From: Acidobacteriota bacterium | GTDB taxonomy: Bacteria; Acidobacteriota; Terriglobia; Terriglobales; Acidobacteriaceae | NCBI GenBank assembly: GCA_021792135.1 | Contig: JAJYVF010000001.1 | Location: forward strand, 1-64,000 | Reading direction: 5' to 3' | DNA length: 64,000 nucleotides | In this document: piece after piece, positions 7,468 through 16,491 of the stretch | Numbering within the stretch: position 1 is the stretch's first letter | How the letters are laid out: the number at the start of each line of letters is the position of its first letter | The notes under the pieces: model-generated | Seen by the model: the letters and a program-made list of their open reading frames with translations, nothing else | The model's database searches: none | Told to the model about the DNA's origin: nothing | Program-made: the position numbers and the translations under genes

Positions 7468-8713
7468 AAATACACTGCTGATCGCGAAACGCGAATACCT
7501 GGAGCGGATACGGAGCAAGGTCTTTCTCGTCACGACGGTACTCGTGCCGCTGGGCGTGGGAGTCCTCGTGACCTTTGGGGGTGCGGGCGGCAGGAGGCTG
7601 GAAGGCGTGCGGCGGATGGCAATCGTCTCGAACGATCCGGCTCTGGTTCAGGCCGTGAAGGCATCGCTCGAGGCAGGAGAACTCGCCCCGAAATACGTGG
7701 AGGTAGCGACGCCGGCGACCCGGGCCGAGTTGCAGCGGCTTAATCAGGAGGTGACGGCGCACCGGATTGAAGGATATCTGTCGATTGCCCCGGCGGCCGG
7801 ACAGGTGGAGCCGTTGGTTACGTGGGTTTCGGCCAGCGCAGTGAATTTCCTCAGCAAGTCGGAGATGGAGGAGGCGGTGCGGGCGGCTGTGGTCCGCCAG
7901 CAGTTGCTGGAGCGGGGCCTGCCGCCTGGGGCGGTCGACGATCTGATGGGCCCGGTGGCGCTGAAGACCATGCAGATCCGGAACGGGGAGGTCGTGGCCG
8001 CGAATTCGGAACGCAGCTTTATGGGGGCCTATGCTCTGATCCTGGTGCTGTATGGGTCCGTGCTGATTTATGGCGTCAATATTGCCCGCTCTGTGGTGGA
8101 GGAGAAGACTTCCCGGGTCTTCGAGGTGTTGCTTTCGATGGTGTCGTCGGATGTGCTGATGCTCGGCAAGCTGCTGGGCGTCGGGGCAGCAGGACTGACC
8201 CAGATTGTTATATGGAGCGCTCTGCTGGTCTTCTATGCCGGCTCAACGCTGGCAGCGAGCGAGGGGATTCACGGCCTCGGGTCGCTGGGAATCACGGGGC
8301 CGGAGCTGGTGTATTTTGCGGTGTTCTTCCTGCTGGGGTACTTCTTTTACAGCGGTTTGGGAGCGGCGATCGGGTCGACCGTCAGCGGAGAGCAGGAGGT
8401 GCAGCAGTTCAGCCTCCTGATTGTGTCGCCGCTGGTCGTGAGCGTGGTGCTGCTGCCGTTCGTGCTCGGAAACCCCAGTTCGCTGACTTCCGTGGCATTG
8501 TCCCTGATTCCCCCCTTTACACCCATCATCATGTACATGCGGATCTGCTCTCAGATGCCGCCGGCATGGCAGATAGCACTGGCGCTGGCGCTGATGGTGG
8601 GGTCGGTATGGGGAATGGTCTGGCTGGCGGCCAGGATTTACCGGGTCGGTGTGCTGATGTACGGAAAACGGGCCACCATCCCGGAAATGCTGCGCTGGCT
8701 GCGCTATAGCTGA
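7460..8713 (+). CDS. ABC transporter permease (NatB/ABC-2 type)
   Basis: A 417-residue permease starting at the ATG at 7460, which overlaps the end of the ATPase gene. It begins with the conserved IAKREYLERIRSKVFLVTTV, which leads into the first membrane helix. A large extracytoplasmic domain follows (residues about 45-185), then a membrane cluster of five or more helices (ILVLYGSVLIYGVNIARSVV, then EEKTSRVFEVLLSMVSSDVL, the cytoplasmic coupling helix typical of NatB-like proteins). The pair should form a two-component exporter in the inner membrane. A longer frame from 7349 runs through the ATPase gene and is not the real start. Confidence 0.9.
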   Translation: MLRNTLLIAKREYLERIRSKVFLVTTVLVPLGVGVLVTFGGAGGRRLEGVRRMAIVSNDPALVQAVKASLEAGELAPKYVEVATPATRAELQRLNQEVTAHRIEGYLSIAPAAGQVEPLVTWVSASAVNFLSKSEMEEAVRAAVVRQQLLERGLPPGAVDDLMGPVALKTMQIRNGEVVAANSERSFMGAYALILVLYGSVLIYGVNIARSVVEEKTSRVFEVLLSMVSSDVLMLGKLLGVGAAGLTQIVIWSALLVFYAGSTLAASEGIHGLGSLGITGPELVYFAVFFLLGYFFYSGLGAAIGSTVSGEQEVQQFSLLIVSPLVVSVVLLPFVLGNPSSLTSVALSLIPPFTPIIMYMRICSQMPPAWQIALALALMVGSVWGMVWLAARIYRVGVLMYGKRATIPEMLRWLRYS

Positions 8714-8752
8714 AGCTTCGAGGCCATCCCCGGACCGCTGGCTGCTTTCAGT

Positions 8753-8778
8753 CGCCTCCGGCGCAAGGCCCGGAGGCG
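8753..8778 (+). terminator. Hairpin downstream of the ABC permease gene
   Basis: CGCCTCCGG and CCGGAGGCG form a 9-bp stem with an 8-base loop, 40 bases after the permease stop. It lacks a T-tract, so it is at best a weak or factor-assisted terminator. The rest of 8714-9049 shows no supported gene. Confidence 0.4.
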
Positions 8779-9049
8779 CGTCCGCTCCCGGCGCCGGAAT
8801 CATACGAGCCTCCTCTGACTCTCCCGTTCGTCCTCGATCCCGGCCACACTCAGGGAACCGGCAGGCGGAGCAGACCACCTACGGAACCTGCAGCTCTGTT
8901 TCACGGAAATTCGATGAACAGGCCCTGGGAGGCTGTTGTTTTGTTGCGCGATGGAGCGAGACCGGAAGCGCTGTTGGGGTCTATCGGCGTACCGCAGCCG
9001 ATTTCCGGCAACCCGGAGGCGATATCCTGATCTAAACGAAAGAATTGCG

Positions 9050-10552
9050 ATGGATTCGCGGATGATGATGAAGCAGTTTCTTGCGTTGGGGGTGCTCCTG
9101 GCAGCCGTGGGCGCACGAGCCCAGAGTAACCCCGCCAATTCGGCAGTAAACCCGTACAGTGGCAGCGTGCAGGCCGTACCGTACACGCCTCAGGTCATGC
9201 CGCTTTCGCTGGATGAGGCCATTCGGCTGGGGATTGCGAACAACCTTGCACTCACCGAGGCGCGAGAACGCCAGAAGAGTGCAAGCGCCGAGAAACTGCA
9301 GCTCGTCAACGTGCTGCTGCCGAATTTGTCGCTTCATGGCGAAACCGGCGTGCACGAATACAACCTGGAGGCGGAGGGCTTTCACCCGTCAACGCTGCCG
9401 GAATTTGCTTCACTCCTGCCACCGGGAGCAAGTCTGACTTCCTTCCCGTTCATCACCAAAGTCGATACGACGATCGGGCAGGTGAATCTGTCCCAGGCGC
9501 TGTTCAACTGGGCCGGGTATGACGTATGGCGGGCGGCGGAGGCGAATGAGAAGGCAGCTTTTTACAGTGCGCAGTCATCGCGGGGCCTGGCAGTCCTGAA
9601 CGTCGGCAATTCGTATCTCCAGGCGCTGGCAGCGAGGGCGCAGGCCGAGTACGCACGGGCTCTGCTGAAGACCGATGAGACTCTGCTGAATCAGGCGCAC
9701 CAGGAGCATCTTGCCGGGACGGCGGCGAATCTCGATGAACTGCGCGCCCGGGTACAGTACCAGGCCCAGCAACAGGCGGTAATTGCCGCGGAGGACAATT
9801 TTGAAAAGGCGAAGATTGCCCTGAGTCGCCAGATCGGTCTGTCGCCCGGGCAGAAGATTCAGCTGACGGATTCGGCCCCGTATGCGGAGCTGCACCCCCT
9901 GAGCATCGAGGATGCCCGGACGGAGGCTTACGCCAACCGCCAGGACTTTCTGGGAATGAAACAGCAGCTGCGGGTTGCGGAGCTGGAGCGGCGCGCCGCG
10001 GCCCATGAGCGCTTCCCCACCGTGACGTTTGCCGGCAACTGGGGCGTGACCGGCATTTCGGGCGGGATTTATCACGAGACCTTTGCAGCGGTAGGCACGT
10101 TGAGCGTGCCCATTTTTCAGGAAGCAAAATTCCGCGGCGATCATGATGTCGCCGAGGCCCAGCTGGATGAGATTCGATCGCGGCTTCGGGATTTGACGGT
10201 AAGAATCGATCAGCAGCTCCGGGACAGCCTCCTCGATCTGCAGACGGCCACGGAAACGGTCGACGTCGCGAAGAGCAATGTGGATCTGGCGACAACCGCC
10301 CTGGACCAGACGCAGCAGCGGTTTCAGGCCGGGGTCACCGATAACCTGCCCGTCGCTGAGGCGCAGTCGACCTTGGCGGCAGCCCAGACCCAGTACGTCA
10401 ACAGCGTCTACCAGCTCAATGAAGCACGGCTGGGACTGGCGCGGAATCTGGGAATTATCGACACGCAATACAGGATGTACCTGCAGGGTGGGCGTCCGGC
10501 CCAGATCAGAAGCAATCAGGCGGCGGGGATGCCGCAAAAGCAGAACAGGTAG
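9050..10552 (+). CDS. TolC-family outer membrane efflux protein
   Basis: A 500-residue outer-membrane channel protein. After a signal peptide (MMMKQFLALGVLLAAVGARAQ) come two outer-membrane-efflux repeats. The first begins with PLSLDEAIRLGIANNLALTE and the second near residue 285, and both are rich in long helices (EANEKAAFYSAQ, LLKTDETLLNQAHQEHLAGT). The motif NLPVAEAQSTLAAAQTQY is typical of the second repeat. These trimers form the exit duct of tripartite exporters. No membrane-fusion protein lies beside it, so a partner must be elsewhere; linkage to the preceding ABC-2 pair is weak, 336 bases away. ATG at 9050 or 9062 are both plausible starts. Confidence 0.9.
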   Translation: MDSRMMMKQFLALGVLLAAVGARAQSNPANSAVNPYSGSVQAVPYTPQVMPLSLDEAIRLGIANNLALTEARERQKSASAEKLQLVNVLLPNLSLHGETGVHEYNLEAEGFHPSTLPEFASLLPPGASLTSFPFITKVDTTIGQVNLSQALFNWAGYDVWRAAEANEKAAFYSAQSSRGLAVLNVGNSYLQALAARAQAEYARALLKTDETLLNQAHQEHLAGTAANLDELRARVQYQAQQQAVIAAEDNFEKAKIALSRQIGLSPGQKIQLTDSAPYAELHPLSIEDARTEAYANRQDFLGMKQQLRVAELERRAAAHERFPTVTFAGNWGVTGISGGIYHETFAAVGTLSVPIFQEAKFRGDHDVAEAQLDEIRSRLRDLTVRIDQQLRDSLLDLQTATETVDVAKSNVDLATTALDQTQQRFQAGVTDNLPVAEAQSTLAAAQTQYVNSVYQLNEARLGLARNLGIIDTQYRMYLQGGRPAQIRSNQAAGMPQKQNR

Positions 10553-10575
10553 AAGGCCAGATTCGATCGGCCTCC

Positions 10576-10826
10576 TCAGTGCCGGAAGCGGCCCATCAGT
10601 TCGCCGTCCGCAGGAATGTGCCCTTTCATCGCCTGCTCTGCCTGTTGCGTCGAGGCTCCCGGGGACAGATCCAGCGTTGTGTCGAGGGCATACAGGTCAA
10701 AGACATAACCGTGCGGTGAGTGCCCTGGCGGACACGGCCCCGCATAACCGAGGTCGCCCTGTCCGCCGTAATACACCCCCTGGGCCGGGCAGCAATGCTC
10801 CCACGGGGAGGGGCCCTTCAGGCTTG
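10576..10826 (-). pseudogene. YbhB/PEBP-family protein, C-terminal remnant
   Basis: Minus-strand frame from about 10776 to 10576 reads GDLGYAGPCPPGHSPHGYVF and then LYALDTTLDL, AMKGHIPADGELMGRF. This is the ligand-pocket and C-terminal half of a phosphatidylethanolamine-binding/YbhB-like protein (family length about 160-180). Upstream the match continues in another frame (KPEGPLPVGALLPGPGG), so a frameshift lies near 10776-10785. The N-terminal half is missing, replaced by the end of the neighbouring small basic gene. It is a decayed copy. Confidence 0.7.
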
Positions 10827-10830
10827 CCCA

Positions 10831-11013
10831 TCAATGTTCCTCGGCAAGCAGGTCGGCCAGGGTCTTCGGATGCCTCTGCCCGCGCTTCTGCTGGCGCGGC
10901 GTATCGGGCAGAGTACGCTCGGGTTTCGGCTGCCCGACACGTTCCCGGGCGCTGGCCTTCACAGCTTTGACAACGGAAAAGGTCTTCTTCTTCGACGCGC
11001 GCTTCCTCGCCAT
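10831..11013 (-). CDS. Small basic protein of unknown function
   Basis: A 60-residue highly basic protein starting at the ATG at 11013 (MARKRASKKKTFSVVKAVKA), followed by RERVGQPKPERTLPDTP and ending KTLADLLAEEH. The layout (Lys-rich head, Pro-rich middle, acidic amphipathic tail) suggests a nucleic-acid- or ribosome-associated small protein, but no family is recognised. The longer frame from 11133 overlaps the divergent gene at 11090 and is not supported. It lies back to back with that gene. Confidence 0.6.
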   Translation of the reverse strand: MARKRASKKKTFSVVKAVKASARERVGQPKPERTLPDTPRQQKRGQRHPKTLADLLAEEH

Positions 11014-11089
11014 GCGGACTCCGGTTGCAACAAAGTAGCACCTCCGGAAGGCGCCGATGTGAAATACTTTCCGTGGAGTATTTGGGCCG

Positions 11090-11371
11090 ATGGAAGAACG
11101 CGACTTTTTTGATGAAAAATCGGAGCAGCGCACTCATACGCTTACGTGCCCGCACTGTGGGATAGCGGGCGAATACCAGCTTCGCTGGCTGGTCCGGACC
11201 CGGAAGGCTTCCCTGCCCCGCCACGCGGATGAGCGGGACCGGGCGCGGTTTGCCAAGGCACAGTCGTACATGGTCCGTCAGGATGATCTGGTGGCGTGCA
11301 CAAACATCAGGTGCCGGAAGCGCTTTGAGGTGACCAGCCTGCAGTCGGTGGCATTCTTGCAGTCGGCGTAG
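11090..11371 (+). CDS. Small putative zinc-binding protein of unknown function
   Basis: A 93-residue protein with two cysteine pairs, CPHC (residues about 20-23) and CTNIRC (about 70-75), which could bind one zinc as a split ribbon. The linker is rich in charged residues (RHADERDRARFAKAQSYM). No known family is assigned. It sits 31 bases before a DUF971 gene on the same strand, suggesting cotranscription. Confidence 0.65.
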   Translation: MEERDFFDEKSEQRTHTLTCPHCGIAGEYQLRWLVRTRKASLPRHADERDRARFAKAQSYMVRQDDLVACTNIRCRKRFEVTSLQSVAFLQSA

Positions 11372-11402
11372 GCGGCCCGGCCGGAAGCCGCAGCAGAGGT
11401 GT

Positions 11403-11831
11403 ATGAGTCACGAGGGGATTCGTCTGGTCAGCGCCGAGGAAGCGCGGCGGGAGCCCGAGCCGGAATTGCCGCGCGATGCGGTAACACCGGTGAAGGTTCG
11501 CGTGCAGCAGAGTTCCGGCCAGGGACTGGAGATCGAATGGAAAGACGGGCACCGCAGCCGGTGGAGCTTTGCATGGCTGCGGAATGGGTGCCCATGCGCA
11601 ACCTGCGTCGAGGAGCGCGAGGCGCAGGGGCGTGCTCCGGGTGAGCCGCAGGCGAAAGCTGCCTCCCTGCTCCCGATGTATGTGGCGCCTCCACGTCCGG
11701 AGTCGTCCAGTCCCGTGGGCAATTACGCAATCAGCTTCAAGTGGAACGATGGGCACGCCAGCGGCATTTATTCCTGGGATTATCTGCGGCGGCAGTGCCA
11801 GTGTGAGGCATGCCGGGAGCACAACCGCTGA
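11403..11831 (+). CDS. DUF971 (GBBH-like N-terminal) protein with two copies of the domain core
   Basis: A 142-residue protein with two similar halves. The first half has LEIEWKDGHRSRWSFAWLRN followed by CPCATC. The second has AISFKWNDGHASGIYSWDYL followed by CQCEAC. Each half follows the DUF971/gamma-butyrobetaine-hydroxylase N-terminal pattern (x-I-x-W-x-D-G-H, then a Cys-x-Cys-x-x-Cys cluster), a probable metal site. Stand-alone DUF971 proteins occur near iron-sulfur and Mrp/ApbC-type genes in other bacteria, but none is present here. The halves pair about 70 residues apart, so the gene looks like an internal duplication or a domain flanked by a degenerate copy. Confidence 0.8.
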   Translation: MSHEGIRLVSAEEARREPEPELPRDAVTPVKVRVQQSSGQGLEIEWKDGHRSRWSFAWLRNGCPCATCVEEREAQGRAPGEPQAKAASLLPMYVAPPRPESSSPVGNYAISFKWNDGHASGIYSWDYLRRQCQCEACREHNR

Positions 11832-11936
11832 GGAAGCGTACCCCCAGGACAGGATGCCTCCCGTCCATGTATCCTGGACATTTACCGATCAAATTGCAAT
11901 CTGAGCTTTGCCCGCGGTAGCTGGAGGATTTGTCTG

Positions 11937-12650
11937 TTGAAGAGCAAGTGGACTGTGCAGTTGGGTGTGGCGGCGGTAGCCGCTGTGATGTGCTTTGGGG
12001 GAACGGGGGTGTTGGGGCAGGTGGTGAGCCCTCCGCCGAATCCGCAGCTGCCTCCACCGGCGCCGCTCGCCGACGTGAAGTACAACTACCCCTGGGAAAT
12101 CTATGGAGGCCTGGCCTATTCGCACTTCGATGCGGGGCCAAACCTGATGCAGGGTGCCAACCTCGGCGGATTTGACGCACAGGCCATCCGCTTCTTCAGC
12201 AGGCGCTGGGGGCTCGGTGTGGATGCTCGCGGGTACTACGGCACGAGCGGAACGACACCCAATTGCGGAAGCTGCTCCGGGTCGGGACCGAATGCGGGGC
12301 CAATCCGCGGGCCGTTCGTGAGCGAGCACCTGTTTATGGGTGGCGCGGAATACCGCCTGGCGATGAACGAGCACGTGGCCATTATGCTGCACGGCTTCGC
12401 GGGCGGCGCTTATGGATATTTCGATGGCGCGCTGGGTGGTCTGCCTCCATCCAGATTCGGGTTCTTCGCCAATCAGCTCGCCTTCGGCTCGGCTTATGGC
12501 GGGTCCATCGATCTGAATCGCTCGCCACGGCTGGTGTTTCGGATCTCGCCGGATGGAACGCTGACGACCTACGGCAACGGGACGGAAGAGCACTTCGCGA
12601 TATCCGTCGGAATCGTTTACCGCATGGGGCACCAGTTCAAAACAAAATAG
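11937..12650 (+). CDS. Outer-membrane beta-barrel protein (OmpA-like barrel)
   Basis: A 237-residue protein. The TTG at 11937 is supported by GGAGGA 8 bases upstream. A signal peptide (WTVQLGVAAVAAVMCFGGTGVLG) is followed by a Pro-rich linker and then eight or so alternating strands with an aromatic girdle (YPWEIYGGLAYSHFDAG, RWGLGVDARGYYG, HLFMGGAEYRLAMNEHVAI). The last strand reads HFAISVGIVYRMG. This is the small surface-barrel type (outer membrane protein beta-barrel domain). No OmpA peptidoglycan domain follows. Role unknown. Confidence 0.83.
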   Translation: MKSKWTVQLGVAAVAAVMCFGGTGVLGQVVSPPPNPQLPPPAPLADVKYNYPWEIYGGLAYSHFDAGPNLMQGANLGGFDAQAIRFFSRRWGLGVDARGYYGTSGTTPNCGSCSGSGPNAGPIRGPFVSEHLFMGGAEYRLAMNEHVAIMLHGFAGGAYGYFDGALGGLPPSRFGFFANQLAFGSAYGGSIDLNRSPRLVFRISPDGTLTTYGNGTEEHFAISVGIVYRMGHQFKTK

Positions 12651-12677
12651 CGCCCGGAGAAGCGCGCCTGGGGCGGT

Positions 12678-12715
12678 GCGGGGAGAGCTGAAGGCTTCTC
12701 CCCGCTCTTGTTTTT
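12678..12715 (+). terminator. Rho-independent terminator
   Basis: GCGGGGAGAGC pairs with GCTTCTCCCCGC (one bulge) around the loop TGAAG, followed by TCTTGTTTTT. It lies 27 bases past the stop of the barrel gene and just before the end of the convergent dehydrogenase gene. Confidence 0.85.
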
Positions 12716-12725
12716 CAGGAATGGA

Positions 12726-13775
12726 TCAGGCGCGATTAAGGGAGGCCATATCGATGACAAACCGGTACTTCACCTGAGCACCGACGACGCGCTCGAAGGC
12801 CTCATTGATCTGCTGGATGGGAATGACCTCAACATCGGCGGTGATGTTCTTCTCGGCGCAGTAGTCGAGCATCTCCTGGGTTTCGGCCATACCTCCGATA
12901 ATCGAGCCGGACATGCTGCGGCGGCGAAAGAGCAGATGCCCCATATGAATAATGGGCGGCTTGTCCGGCAGACCAACCTGGGCATAGGTGGCATCCCGCT
13001 TCAGAGCTTCCAGGTAGGGATTGATGTCGTGTGGCGCCGAGACGGTGTCCAGAATGAAATCGAAGCTTCCGGCATGCTTTTTCATCGCGGCGGGGTCTTT
13101 CGAGATCACCACGTCGTCGGCGCCGAGGCGTTTGGCGTCGTCAACCTTGGACTCCGACGTGGTGAACTGCACGACATGCGCACCGAAGGAGTGCGCGAAT
13201 TTGAGAGCCATGTGGCCCAGGCCCCCCAGACCCACGACTCCGACTTTCTTGTTCGGACCGGCCTGCCAGTGGCGCAGGGGGGAGTAAGTCGTGATACCGG
13301 CGCAGAGAAGCGGCGCAACTCCGGCGGGGTCGAGCTTCGATGAAACGGTGTGGACGAAGTGCTGGTGGACGACGATGTTGCTGGAGTAGCCGCCCTGCGT
13401 GAGGTCGCCATAGCGATCAGCGACACCGTAGGTGAGAGTGGCGCCCACATCGCAGTATTGCTCATCTCCGGCTTTGCAACTGGGGCACTGCCGGCAGGAG
13501 TCGACGATGACGCCGACGCCGACCAGATCGCCGGGCTTGAATTTCGACACAGAGGAACCAACGGCGGAGACGCGGCCAATGATTTCGTGCCCGGGAACGA
13601 CAGGGTAAACGGCGTTACCCCATTCATTGCGAACGAAATGGATATCGGAATGGCAGACTCCGCAGAACTGAATGTCGACGACCACGTCGTTTTCACGAGG
13701 ATCGCGGCGGGAAAAGCGAAAAGGCGCAAGAGGTGTGGCAGCGCTTTGCGCTGCCCACCCGTGGGACTGAGTCAT
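12726..13775 (-). CDS. Zinc-dependent NAD(P)-alcohol dehydrogenase (YahK/CAD type)
   Basis: A 349-residue medium-chain dehydrogenase that oxidises or reduces aldehydes/alcohols with NADP(H) in the cytoplasm. Catalytic-zinc ligands appear in CGVCHSDIHF and GHEIIGRVSAVG; the structural zinc cysteines in CRQCPSCKAGDEQYC; the Rossmann loop is VGLGGLGHMALKFA. These match the cinnamyl-alcohol-dehydrogenase/YahK branch. The start ATG at 13775 gives MTQSHGWAAQSA, as in the family; the longer frame from 14102 runs through the neighbouring beta-galactosidase. Regulation and true substrate cannot be read from sequence. Confidence 0.93.
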   Translation of the reverse strand: MTQSHGWAAQSAATPLAPFRFSRRDPRENDVVVDIQFCGVCHSDIHFVRNEWGNAVYPVVPGHEIIGRVSAVGSSVSKFKPGDLVGVGVIVDSCRQCPSCKAGDEQYCDVGATLTYGVADRYGDLTQGGYSSNIVVHQHFVHTVSSKLDPAGVAPLLCAGITTYSPLRHWQAGPNKKVGVVGLGGLGHMALKFAHSFGAHVVQFTTSESKVDDAKRLGADDVVISKDPAAMKKHAGSFDFILDTVSAPHDINPYLEALKRDATYAQVGLPDKPPIIHMGHLLFRRRSMSGSIIGGMAETQEMLDYCAEKNITADVEVIPIQQINEAFERVVGAQVKYRFVIDMASLNRA

Positions 13776-13839
13776 TCGTATCACTCCTCTATGGCAAATA
13801 TGCGCAAGTAAATGAACGGGATTCAGGATCGGCTGCCGA

Positions 13840-15687
13840 TTACGACCCCTTCTCGGCTGACGCATCAAGAATTGGATGATCGAGACCGCGCAATTGACGG
13901 TCAGGCTCACCCTGGAGATCGAAGACGACGATCTGGTTAGCGCCGGGTCTGAGCCAGGGGCCGGGAAGATAGAGCGTCCTCTGCGGTCCGACGTTCCAGA
14001 AGCGGCCCAGAGGGCGGCCATTGATCCAGACCTCGCCTTTCGTGAGATCGCCGGTGTCGAGGAAGGTATCGGCTGGATGTTCGACAGTGAAACTGGCCTC
14101 ATAGAAGCAGGCGCCCCGGCAAGGCTTGCCGGTGTAGGCGAGCGCGCCGGGTGTCAGCATCGGGAGCGAGTAGTTATCCCAGCCGGAGAGCGGGTGCCCC
14201 GCAAGCCGGACTCCGTTCAGCAGGCCGACGCGCTCGCCCGGCAGAGCAGGGCCATAATTCACGCGGCCTGTGTTCTCAAGGAGAATGTCGAGCCGGGCAC
14301 GGGAAGATGCGACGTGCAGCGGCAATGAGGTCTGGTTCAGGCGCCGGTCGATGGTGCCGACGAGTTTGCCATCCAGATAAACCTGGGCGTAATCGTGAAC
14401 GGCGCCAATGGTGAGATCGCCGCTCACCGGACCGGCAACGGTGGTGCGGTAGAGCACGTAGCCGTAGGCCTGATTCATCTGCTCCATGGTCAGCGGCTGC
14501 TCGGAGCGGATGGGCGCGGGAAGGTTCTCCCAGAGTGAGGCGGCGCGGCTGAGCGTGAAGGCCGGTATGCTCGCGGCCCGGGGCGGAGTGGGCACAGGCG
14601 GAGGTTGAACGCCGGTATCGCGGACGATGACGTCACGGAACATGCTGTACTTCGGCGTGGGGTGGCCGCTCTCATCCAGAACCGCGTCGTAGTCGTAGCT
14701 GGTAACGTCGGGCTCGTAATTCTTCCCATTGGAGTTGGCGCCGTTCATCCAGCCGAAGCTGGTGCCACCGTGAAACATGTAGATGCTGACGGAGTAGCCC
14801 TGGCGGAGCATCCAGTCGAGTTCGCTGGCCTGCTGCCGGGCGTTGGTATGCGCGTGGGACGAGCCCCAGTGGTCGAACCAGCCGTCCCAGTATTCCGCGT
14901 TCATGAACGGACCCTGGGGACGCAGCTTCCTGAGGATGGCGAAGGATTTCCGCGCATCGCCGGGGCCGAAGTTGATGGCTGCCGGCAGCTCGGGCAGGCT
15001 GCCGCGCGGCAACTCTTCCGCGCCATCGGCGGTGAAGAGCAGAGCTTTGGTGAACCCGGCGTCGGCCAGCATGTGATGAATGTCTTCCATGTACTCGTGA
15101 TCGTCACCGTAGCTGCCGTATTCGTTTTCGACCTGGACGGCGATGATCGGCCCCCCATTCCCAATCTGGAGCGGAGCCAGTTCCTTGCCGAGGCGCAGCA
15201 GCCAGGCGCGGGCGGCGGCCAGGAATTTTGGATCGCGGGAGCGAACCTGCATGGTGGGATCCTTGAGGAGCCAGGAGGGATAGCCGCCCCATTCCCACTC
15301 GGCGCACACATAGGGCCCTGGGCGAAGGATCACGTACAGGCCCTCCTGCTGGGCCTCGCGGATGAACTCAGCCACATCGAGATTGCCGCTGAAGTCGTAG
15401 ACGCCGGGGCGCGGCTCATGCACATCCCAGAAGACGTACGTCGTAATGGAATTCAGGCCCATGGCCTTTGCCATGCGGAGCCGGTCGCGCCAGTAGGCGC
15501 GCGGAACGCGCGGGTAGTGGATCGAGCCGGAGATGATCTGGAAGGGCTTGCCATCAAGCAGAAACTTGCCGTCAGCGGCCCGGAACGAGTGCTGCTGCGA
15601 CGACCCAGGACGGGAGAAAGTGAAAGCCAGCAGCGCGAGGGTGGAAAAGGCAAAAGGCCAGCGAAGAAGCTTCTTTGGAATCATCAC
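13840..15687 (-). CDS. Secreted beta-galactosidase, GH35
   Basis: A 615-residue glycoside hydrolase. After an n-terminal signal (LLRWPFAFSTLALLAFTF) the TIM barrel begins FLLDGKPFQIISGSIHYPRV, the GH35 hallmark. The acid/base Glu is in VQVENEYGSYG and the probable nucleophile in MNAEYWDGWFD. Beta-sandwich domains follow, ending WNVGPQRTLYLPG. It should release terminal beta-galactose from oligosaccharides or plant polymers in the periplasm or outside the cell. Two ATGs stand at 15687 and 15684. Its stop is 64 bases from the dehydrogenase start on the same strand. Confidence 0.93.
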   Translation of the reverse strand: MMIPKKLLRWPFAFSTLALLAFTFSRPGSSQQHSFRAADGKFLLDGKPFQIISGSIHYPRVPRAYWRDRLRMAKAMGLNSITTYVFWDVHEPRPGVYDFSGNLDVAEFIREAQQEGLYVILRPGPYVCAEWEWGGYPSWLLKDPTMQVRSRDPKFLAAARAWLLRLGKELAPLQIGNGGPIIAVQVENEYGSYGDDHEYMEDIHHMLADAGFTKALLFTADGAEELPRGSLPELPAAINFGPGDARKSFAILRKLRPQGPFMNAEYWDGWFDHWGSSHAHTNARQQASELDWMLRQGYSVSIYMFHGGTSFGWMNGANSNGKNYEPDVTSYDYDAVLDESGHPTPKYSMFRDVIVRDTGVQPPPVPTPPRAASIPAFTLSRAASLWENLPAPIRSEQPLTMEQMNQAYGYVLYRTTVAGPVSGDLTIGAVHDYAQVYLDGKLVGTIDRRLNQTSLPLHVASSRARLDILLENTGRVNYGPALPGERVGLLNGVRLAGHPLSGWDNYSLPMLTPGALAYTGKPCRGACFYEASFTVEHPADTFLDTGDLTKGEVWINGRPLGRFWNVGPQRTLYLPGPWLRPGANQIVVFDLQGEPDRQLRGLDHPILDASAEKGS

Positions 15688-15696
15688 CCACTCCGG

Positions 15697-16404
15697 TTAG
15701 AAGGTGAGCAGGATGCCGTTGACCAGATCGAGCGCGGGGCTGACGATCATGCCGACAACCCGGGCGCCCACGAAGAGGATCAGGATGAGACTGAAAATTC
15801 CGAGAGAGTCGTAAACGCGCAGCGCCTTGTAGGGCAGCATGTGGCGGAAGACGTGGGAGCCGTCAAGCGGCGGCAGCGGCAGCAGATTGAAGGCGGCAAG
15901 GATGAGGTTGAGCGTCATCGCCATGTAGAAAAGCAGGGCCAGGGGAAAGAGCGTGGGACTGGAGGCGATGAGCGCGGGGTCGAGCATTCCTGCGCCGGCC
16001 AGCTGATGCACGATATTGGCGCCGTTGACGCTGAATTTGGAGAGCAGCAGCAGAGCCAGGGTAGCCCCGAGGGCGGCAAGCACATTGCTGACCGGCCCGG
16101 CGACCGTGGTAAGGATGTCGTCGCGGGTGATGTTCCTGAAATTACGCGGGGTAACCGGCGTTGGCTTGGCCCAGCCTATAAGGAACCGCCCATAACCCGG
16201 CAGAAAGAGCATCACTGCCGGGACAAGGAGGGTGCCGATAGGATCGATGTGCTTGATCGGGTTGAGAGTGACGCGGCCGAGCATCTTGGCCGTGGGATCG
16301 CCGAGGCGGGAAGCCATCCATCCGTGGGCGGCCTCATGAAGGCTAAGGGAGAAGACCAGGACAGCAAACTCGAAGAGGGCAATAATGAGATGAAATTGAT
16401 CCAT
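15697..16404 (-). CDS. Site-2 protease family membrane peptidase (M50)
   Basis: A 235-residue membrane metalloprotease. The HExxH zinc motif is in the first helix (LSLHEAAHGWMASR), and the third ligand motif is NLLPLPPLDGSHVF near residue 170. About six hydrophobic segments span the rest. This compact form without a PDZ domain is the group 3-like S2P. Such proteins cleave membrane-embedded regulators; the substrate is not evident. The gene ends 9 bases from the GH35 start, so the two may be cotranscribed. Confidence 0.9.
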   Translation of the reverse strand: MDQFHLIIALFEFAVLVFSLSLHEAAHGWMASRLGDPTAKMLGRVTLNPIKHIDPIGTLLVPAVMLFLPGYGRFLIGWAKPTPVTPRNFRNITRDDILTTVAGPVSNVLAALGATLALLLLSKFSVNGANIVHQLAGAGMLDPALIASSPTLFPLALLFYMAMTLNLILAAFNLLPLPPLDGSHVFRHMLPYKALRVYDSLGIFSLILILFVGARVVGMIVSPALDLVNGILLTF

Positions 16405-16491
16405 CGGAAGTCGATTCGATGGTATCAGGGAAGCTGAACGGGCGCGGGATAACGCCGCGGCTTCCCGAAGCCGGCGGTGCAGGTCCGGACT

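Noticed and set aside
14605-16437. 610-residue plus-strand frame
   Set aside because: It is antisense to the GH35 and site-2 protease genes.
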